DNA from: Bacillus cereus | Lineage (GTDB): Bacteria > Bacillota > Bacilli > Bacillales > Bacillaceae_G | Length of the DNA: 64,000 bases | NCBI RefSeq assembly: GCF_002584535.1 | Contig: NZ_NUOT01000008.1 | Span: 516,996 to 580,995, forward strand | Direction: 5' to 3' | Made by a program: the position numbers and the translations under genes | Part shown: piece after piece, positions 59,413 through 64,000 of the stretch | How the letters are laid out: each line of letters opens with the position of its first letter | Position numbering within the stretch: the first letter of the stretch is position 1 | The notes under the pieces: generated by a model | Database searches by the model: none | What the model was told of the DNA's origin: nothing | Seen by the model: only the letters and a program-made list of their open reading frames with translations

Positions 59413-59430
59413 AAAAAGGAGGATGTATGA

Positions 59431-61188
59431 ATGACAACAAAAACAGAAATTCCATCACATTTAAAACCATTTGTATCCACGCAGCATTACGATCAATATA
59501 CACCAATTAATCACGCTGTATGGCGTTACATTATGAGACAAAATCATAACTTTTTAAAAGATGTTGCTCATCCAGCCTATGTGAACGGACTGCAATCATC
59601 TGGTATTAATATAGATGCGATTCCAAAGGTGGAAGAAATGAATGAATGTTTAGCACCAAGTGGCTGGGGCGCCGTAACGATTGACGGTCTTATTCCTGGC
59701 GTAGCGTTCTTTGATTTTCAAGGGCATGGTTTATTACCGATCGCAACAGATATTCGTAAAGTAGAAAACATTGAATATACGCCAGCGCCTGATATCGTTC
59801 ATGAAGCAGCTGGGCATGCACCGATTTTACTTGACCCTACATATGCAAAATATGTAAAACGATTTGGACAAATTGGAGCAAAAGCATTTTCAACGAAAGA
59901 AGAGCACGATGCTTTTGAAGCTGTACGTACTTTAACAATTGTGAAAGAAAGTCCAACTTCTACACCAGAAGAAGTTGTAGCAGCTGAAAAAGAAGTTGCA
60001 GAAAAGCAAAAGCTTGTTTCTGGCTTATCAGAAGCAGAACAAATTTCTCGTCTTTTCTGGTGGACAGTCGAGTACGGCTTAATTGGAGATATAAATAATC
60101 CAAAAATTTACGGTGCTGGTCTTCTTTCCTCTGTTGGTGAGAGCAAACATTGTTTAACAGACGCTGTTGAAAAAGTTCCATTCTCCATTGAAACTTGTAT
60201 CCAAACGACATATGATGTTACAAAAATGCAGCCACAGCTATTTGTATGCGAGTCATTTGAAGAATTAACAGAGGCACTTGAGAACTTCTCTGAAACAATG
60301 GCTTTCAAGACAGGTGGCGCAAAAGGATTAGAAAAAGCAATTCGTTCTGAAAACAATGCAACCGCTCAATTAAGTAGTGGTTTACAAATTACAGGTACAT
60401 TTGCAGAAAAAATTCAAGATGATGCAGGTAGAGTGATTTACATGAAAACAAACACACCGACTGCATTAGCACTAAATAATAAACAACTACCAAATCATTC
60501 TACAGCTGTACATCAAGATGGCTTTGGTACACCAGTTGGTTTATTAGAAAGAAATATCTCACTCGAGGATTGTACAGATGAAGAGTTACAATCATTAGGC
60601 GTTATCATTGGTAATCAAGCGGAACTCTTCTTCACAAGCGGTGTTCACGTAAAAGGAACAGTGACTGATATTGTGAAAAACGATAAAAAAATCGCTCTTA
60701 TTTCATTTACAAATTGCACAGTGATTTACAAAGATCGTCTATTATTTGATGCCTCATGGGGAGCGTTTGACATGGCAGTTGGTTCAGAAATCACTTCTGT
60801 ATTCCCAGGTGCAGCAGACGTGGCAGCATTCTTCGGAGTAGAGGAAGAAGCAGAAGAAACACCTACATCACTTACCTTAACGGAGCTTGATCGTATGTAT
60901 CAAACTGTTCGCGATATTCGAAATGAAGGCATGTTACAAAATTCACATGTAGAACAATTAGTAACAATTCAAGAAGTCCTAAATCAGTTCTTTACAAAAG
61001 AATGGTTACTTCGTCTTGAAATTTTAGAATTGCTTTTAGAACATAACAAAGGACACGAAACATCTGCTCAGTTGTTACAACAGCTATCTACTTTTACAAA
61101 AAACGAATCTGTTCAACGTTTAATTAATAATGGTCTTACTCTACTCTCAATAAAGGATGTGAAAAATAATGCAACGACTAACAGATGA
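59431..61188 (+). CDS. phhA: Phenylalanine 4-monooxygenase, long Bacillus form
   Basis: This enzyme hydroxylates phenylalanine to tyrosine with tetrahydrobiopterin, iron and oxygen. The 585-residue protein has its iron site in DIVHEAAGHAPILLDP (H124, H129) and the third ligand in FWWTVEYGLI (E214). The catalytic part ends near residue 300; the remaining roughly 280 residues have no counterpart in the short bacterial enzyme of about 260 residues and contain no motif I recognise. AAGGAGG precedes the ATG. It overlaps phhB by 20 bases. The upstream region shows an attenuator-like leader and a cre-like box. Confidence 0.93.
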   Translation: MTTKTEIPSHLKPFVSTQHYDQYTPINHAVWRYIMRQNHNFLKDVAHPAYVNGLQSSGINIDAIPKVEEMNECLAPSGWGAVTIDGLIPGVAFFDFQGHGLLPIATDIRKVENIEYTPAPDIVHEAAGHAPILLDPTYAKYVKRFGQIGAKAFSTKEEHDAFEAVRTLTIVKESPTSTPEEVVAAEKEVAEKQKLVSGLSEAEQISRLFWWTVEYGLIGDINNPKIYGAGLLSSVGESKHCLTDAVEKVPFSIETCIQTTYDVTKMQPQLFVCESFEELTEALENFSETMAFKTGGAKGLEKAIRSENNATAQLSSGLQITGTFAEKIQDDAGRVIYMKTNTPTALALNNKQLPNHSTAVHQDGFGTPVGLLERNISLEDCTDEELQSLGVIIGNQAELFFTSGVHVKGTVTDIVKNDKKIALISFTNCTVIYKDRLLFDASWGAFDMAVGSEITSVFPGAADVAAFFGVEEEAEETPTSLTLTELDRMYQTVRDIRNEGMLQNSHVEQLVTIQEVLNQFFTKEWLLRLEILELLLEHNKGHETSAQLLQQLSTFTKNESVQRLINNGLTLLSIKDVKNNATTNR

Positions 61189-61480
61189 AGAAGTACGAGA
61201 GGAATTAACAAAGTTAGATAAATGGACAGTGAAAGATGAAAAATGGATTGAAAGAAAATATATGTTTTCCGACTACTTAAAAGGTGTCGAATTTGTCTCT
61301 GAAGCAGCCAAACTATCAGAAGAACACAATCACCATCCATTTATCCTTATTCAGTATAAAGCAGTCATTATTACTTTGTCATCATGGAATGCAAAAGGTT
61401 TAACAAAACTTGATTTCGAACTCGCAAGACAGTTTAATGAACTTTTTTTACAAAATGAAAAAGCAATTATAAGAAAGTAA
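61169..61480 (+). CDS. phhB: Pterin-4-alpha-carbinolamine dehydratase
   Basis: PhhB dehydrates the 4a-carbinolamine formed by PhhA and so regenerates the pterin cofactor. The 103 residues carry the signature SEEHNHHPFILIQYKAVIIT with the catalytic histidines. The ATG lies inside the last codons of phhA, so the pair is translationally coupled. A terminator follows at once. Confidence 0.95.
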   Translation: MQRLTDEEVREELTKLDKWTVKDEKWIERKYMFSDYLKGVEFVSEAAKLSEEHNHHPFILIQYKAVIITLSSWNAKGLTKLDFELARQFNELFLQNEKAIIRK

Positions 61481-61481
61481 A

Positions 61482-61513
61482 AAAAGAGAAGCCTTTATTT
61501 AGGCTTCTCCTTT
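61482..61513. terminator. Terminator phhAB/catE
   Basis: The stem AGAAGCCT / AGGCTTCT with a short loop lies between convergent genes, with A-runs on the left and TCCTTTT on the right. Confidence 0.82.
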
Positions 61514-62356
61514 TGTAATTAAGTGAATACAGTGGCCAAATGGATCCTCTACTTGTAATATTCCCTCTTTGTACATAACAACCGCGCCAATATATTTTAA
61601 GCTTTCACACATTTGCTCTTTTTGTTTTTCATCTGCTAGTACAATGGTGAAATATTTCAAACCAACGGAATCTTGCATTTGCGGCGGCACACCTTCGCCT
61701 TGCCATGTGTTTAAACCAACATGATGATGATAACCACCTGCTGAAACAAATAATGCACCGTTTCGAGCTGGAATCGTTACTTCAAATCCAAGTCCATCTA
61801 CATAGAAACGTTTTGCTTCTTCTAAATCAGCAACATGCAAATGGATATGCCCCATTACCGTTCCCCTTGGAAATCCGTTCCACGCATTTCCTTGTTGCAA
61901 TAATCCTTCACCATCTAATGGGTTGCTAACAAACGGAAGCTCTCCCTTTTCATCTCGCCACACTTCTCTTTGACGATCTTGATAAATTTCAATTCCATTT
62001 CCATCTGGGTCAGCTAAATAAATTGCTTCGCTAAAGTAATGATCTGCCCCGCCATGTAACGGATATACTTTCTGCACAAGGTGACGAAGAATATTTGCTA
62101 AATCTTGTCTACTTGGTAGTAAGATTGCAAAGTGATATAAACCAGTTCGACTTCTTTGTTTTGGAAGAGCATTTTCTTTCTCCTCTATTATAAGAAGCGG
62201 TTCATTATTTTCATTACCAAGCGTAACGATCATTTCTTCTTCTTTTATCACTTTCAAACGTAATACCTCTGTGTAGAACGTCAGTGATGTCTTTACATTC
62301 GATACATATAAATGCACAACACCGAGTGTTGTATTGGGATGAAGTTGAAAGCTCAT
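61499..62356 (-). CDS. Glyoxalase-fold dioxygenase, CatE-like (catechol 2,3-dioxygenase family)
   Basis: This 285-residue protein has two vicinal-oxygen-chelate halves. Metal ligands are likely H in GVVHLYVSN and MGHIHLHV and E in DPFGHCIHLI/ADPDGNGIEIYQD. The combination of a DoxX gene directly upstream and this fold matches the catD-catE pair of B. subtilis, which removes catechols and is controlled by YodB/CatR. The substrate here is inferred from this context. It begins 21 bases after the doxX-like gene. Confidence 0.85.
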   Translation of the reverse strand: MSFQLHPNTTLGVVHLYVSNVKTSLTFYTEVLRLKVIKEEEMIVTLGNENNEPLLIIEEKENALPKQRSRTGLYHFAILLPSRQDLANILRHLVQKVYPLHGGADHYFSEAIYLADPDGNGIEIYQDRQREVWRDEKGELPFVSNPLDGEGLLQQGNAWNGFPRGTVMGHIHLHVADLEEAKRFYVDGLGFEVTIPARNGALFVSAGGYHHHVGLNTWQGEGVPPQMQDSVGLKYFTIVLADEKQKEQMCESLKYIGAVVMYKEGILQVEDPFGHCIHLITKGEA

Positions 62357-62377
62357 ATTGTTATGCCCCCATTTCGA

Positions 62378-62782
62378 TTAATCTTTTTTGAATACAGTTG
62401 CTTTTAAGAAATTATCTACAAAACCTTCAGCTTTAACAACGAATAAGTAAAGGCCCATTGCTAATAAAGCAAGGTCTAGTTCATACCCTGGATTCTTTCC
62501 ATCGCCTAATAAACCAGCAGACCATTTCACTTTTACAATTGCCCCAACTAAAATAAGTGCGAATAATAATCCAATATAACGTACACCTAAACCAATAATC
62601 AATAATAGACCACCAACTAATTCTACCGTCGCTACGCCGTATGCAAGCGCTCCAGGTAAACCAATGCTTGTAAACCATCCTGCAATATTATCAATCCCTG
62701 ATTGAAACTTTGTCAAACCATGCATAAAGAACGTTACTCCTAATACGATACGAATAATTAAATTACCAATATGTTGATTCAT
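62378..62782 (-). CDS. DoxX family membrane protein, CatD-like
   Basis: This 134-residue protein starts MNQHIGNLIIRIVLGVTFFMHGLTKF, the DoxX N-terminal signature, and has four membrane helices. The ATG at 62782 follows GAGGGGAG; 42 upstream in-frame codons lie in the promoter region and are not coding. With the following dioxygenase it forms a two-gene unit like catDE. It differs from the other DoxX gene in the window (54954-55454). Confidence 0.86.
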   Translation of the reverse strand: MNQHIGNLIIRIVLGVTFFMHGLTKFQSGIDNIAGWFTSIGLPGALAYGVATVELVGGLLLIIGLGVRYIGLLFALILVGAIVKVKWSAGLLGDGKNPGYELDLALLAMGLYLFVVKAEGFVDNFLKATVFKKD

Positions 62783-62800
62783 TTTGTTCTCCCCTCTATT

Positions 62801-62863
62801 GTTTTGTAATATAAATCTTTTATTCACATCACAAAACATACAATAAAAATTTTTATTCGTCAA
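62801..62863 (-). promoter_or_regulatory. catD-like promoter and inverted-repeat operator
   Basis: On the minus strand TTGACG (62863-62858) and TATGTT (62840-62835) are 17 bases apart. GTTTTGT (62801-62807) and ACAAAAC (62831-62837) form a perfect inverted repeat with a 23-base spacer that overlaps the -10. A repressor of the YodB/CatR type or the divergent cupin regulator could bind here. Confidence 0.5.
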
Positions 62864-62873
62864 TTTATTTTTC

Positions 62874-62904
62874 TTGAGAAAAAAATGTTTTTTTTTGCTA
62901 TGAT
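62874..62904 (+). promoter_or_regulatory. Promoter of the XRE-cupin regulator
   Basis: TGCTATGAT is an extended -10 (62899-62904 for TATGAT) and TTGAGA (62874-62879) lies 19 bases upstream. The long spacer is offset by the extended -10. Confidence 0.5.
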
Positions 62905-62940
62905 ACAAATAGTTGTCTACAAAAAAGGAGCTTGATTATT

Positions 62941-63486
62941 ATGAATATCGGTTCTGCAATACGTGAAATTCGTCAACGCAGAGGCGTTACTATCGCCCAA
63001 ATTTGTGAAGGGACGGGACTTTCTAAAGGTTTTATGAGTCAAGTCGAGAATAATAAAACGTCCCCATCCATCTCAACTTTAGAAACAATTTCCAAATTTT
63101 TAAACGTTCCTCTTCCTTATTTATTACTTGAGCAAAAAGATCACATGAAAATTGTAAAAAAAGAGGAACGAAAATATAGTGTATATGGAAAAGATGAACA
63201 AAGGATTGAGCATGTCGCTGAACAAGGAGGCCTTCGTTTATCTTTAGTAGAGATTCCAGTTGGATTCCCAAAAGAAAACACACCAAATGCTCATGAAGGT
63301 GAAGAATGTCATCTTGTATTACGTGGTAAATTAGAAGTACAACATGGAGAAGATATCGCGATTGTGGAAGAAGGAGATTCTTTCTCCTGGAGTGCATGCG
63401 TGCCACATATTGTGCGTAATATTGGCGAAGAATCTGCATTATTACTCATCTCTAGCCATGCTGAAAATCGAAAGCGCGTATATTAA
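62941..63486 (+). CDS. XRE-family transcriptional regulator with cupin domain
   Basis: This 181-residue protein has an N-terminal helix-turn-helix (IGSAIREIRQRRGVTIAQIC, LSKGFMSQVENNKTSPS) and a C-terminal cupin barrel (HEGEECHLVLRGKLEV, EEGDSFSWSACVPH) that should bind a small ligand or metal. The ATG at 62941 lies 10 bases after AAGGAG; a TTG nine bases upstream overlaps the site. It is divergent from the catD-like gene, so control of that unit is a reasonable guess. It is close in architecture to PuuR-type regulators. Confidence 0.88.
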   Translation: MNIGSAIREIRQRRGVTIAQICEGTGLSKGFMSQVENNKTSPSISTLETISKFLNVPLPYLLLEQKDHMKIVKKEERKYSVYGKDEQRIEHVAEQGGLRLSLVEIPVGFPKENTPNAHEGEECHLVLRGKLEVQHGEDIAIVEEGDSFSWSACVPHIVRNIGEESALLLISSHAENRKRVY

Positions 63487-63524
63487 AAGGCATTGCAAAC
63501 GATATGTTTGCAATGCCTTTTAAC
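63484..63524. terminator. Terminator between the cupin regulator and the MaoC gene
   Basis: AAAAGGCATTGCAAAC and GTTTGCAATGCCTTTT form a perfect 16-bp stem with a five-base loop, suited to termination on both strands. Confidence 0.92.
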
Positions 63525-63546
63525 TTTTATATGAACAATATACACG

Positions 63547-63924
63547 TTACTCTCGTATGATCCCGTAACTTGTTCCTACTAATACGTCTTTACCTTTTTG
63601 ATTACGATAAATCAACTCCATAGATACCTTTTTGTACCCTTCCATTTGTTCTACACTTGTAAGAGTTACATCACAAGTAATTGTATCTCCAGTAAAAACG
63701 GGCCTGATGAATTCACTTACAAATTCCCGTGCTATGTAATGTACATCTCCACCAATTTTCGTTCCAATGCTTGCAGTTAATAAACCATGTACCATTAAAC
63801 GTCCCTGCTCATCATGTTCCATATGATGTCTCCCTTTATCCCCTGTAAGATGAGCAAATTCCAAAACCTCTTCTTCTGTAAATGTTCTTTCATAACGAAA
63901 CATATCTCCTACTTTAATATTCAA
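63547..63924 (-). CDS. MaoC-like hot-dog dehydratase
   Basis: This protein of about 125 residues has the MaoC hot-dog layout: FTEEEVLEFAHLTGDKGRHH (the D/H hydratase region, although the usual N-P pair is not seen), MVHGLLTASIGTKIGG and the C-terminal strand pattern. It probably acts on an acyl-CoA or a related thioester. I choose a TTG at 63924, six bases after AAAAGGGGG; an ATG at 63930 and a TTG at 63942 are alternatives that sit too close to or before that site. It is the last complete gene of the window. Confidence 0.8.
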   Translation of the reverse strand: MNIKVGDMFRYERTFTEEEVLEFAHLTGDKGRHHMEHDEQGRLMVHGLLTASIGTKIGGDVHYIAREFVSEFIRPVFTGDTITCDVTLTSVEQMEGYKKVSMELIYRNQKGKDVLVGTSYGIIRE

Positions 63925-64000
63925 TTCCATCCCCCTTTTCAAGATTCTGAATTTTCTTTATAATTTTAACATAAAAAAACTATAAAATGAATGATAGTTC

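Larger units (their letters stand above)
58958..59430. other. Long divergent region upstream of phhA
   Basis: This 473-base gap contains, on the plus strand, a promoter (59033-59062), a structured leader of about 200 bases ending in a strong terminator (59262-59298), a cre-like box (59346-59359) and a hairpin between two ribosome binding sites (59379-59412). Each is listed separately. Confidence 0.7.

Noticed and set aside
63032-63439. 135-codon minus-strand frame
   Set aside because: It is antisense to the XRE-cupin gene, which is well supported by its domains.

Overview
The window is chromosomal DNA of a low-GC, spore-forming Gram-positive bacterium, most likely a member of the Bacillus cereus group. 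The evidence is gene order that largely follows the yqf-yqe region of B. subtilis, a complete set of sporulation genes (gpr, yqfC/yqfD, sda, an uninterrupted sigK), a VrrA/YqfQ protein, and a phenylalanine hydroxylase operon. The classical B. anthracis vrrA 12-bp repeat is not seen, and many proteins look somewhat diverged from the B. anthracis versions as I remember them, so a divergent member of the group is possible. I cannot fix the species. No tRNA, rRNA, CRISPR, prophage or insertion sequence was found.

Layout. 1-11.3 kb: RNA helicase cshB, vrrA/yqfQ, ispH, yqfO-trmK, cccA, the macromolecular-synthesis block sigA-dnaG-yqxD, and the gluconeogenesis regulators yqfL-ccpN. 11.3-20.4 kb: recO-yqzL-era-cdd-dgkA-ybeY-pgpH-phoH-yqfD-yqfC, then yqeY-rpsU. 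20.5-29.5 kb: deoC and the CIRCE-controlled heat-shock operon hrcA-grpE-dnaK-dnaJ-prmA-rsmE-mtaB. 29.6-37.2 kb: hemW, an HxlR regulator, lepA, yqxA, gpr, rpsT, a tandem 121-bp repeat, holA, yqzM. 37.2-47.6 kb: comEC-comEB-comEA with divergent comER, then yqeM-rsfS-yqeK-nadD-yhbY-aroE-yqeH-yqeG, and sda behind a cluster of DnaA boxes. 47.7-64 kb is more accessory: psd, sigK, a Zur-box-controlled rpmG, a small alarmone synthetase, an alkaline phosphatase with PhoP-like boxes, a GNAT and an alpha/beta hydrolase, DoxX proteins, a CHAT/caspase-like protein paired with a histidine phosphatase, a secreted beta-propeller, phhA-phhB behind a structured leader, catDE-like genes divergent from a cupin regulator, and a MaoC-like protein.

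Functional threads. Chromosome replication is linked to development: dnaG, holA, sigA, sda and DnaA boxes. Ribosome biogenesis and translation genes are dense: era, ybeY, rsfS, yqeH, yhbY, lepA, trmK, mtaB, rsmE, prmA, rpsU, rpsT, rpmG. Compared with the B. subtilis arrangement, glyQ-glyS are missing between recO and ccpN, spoIIP is missing between gpr and yqxA, and an HxlR regulator sits between hemW and lepA.

Most interesting points: a stand-alone CHAT-like putative Cys protease translationally coupled to a histidine phosphatase (55.7-56.8 kb); an L33 gene with only three of four zinc cysteines under a near-perfect Zur operator (49.75-49.99 kb); an attenuator-like leader before phhA (59.03-59.3 kb); and two repeat-like intergenic elements (35.3 and 39.6 kb).
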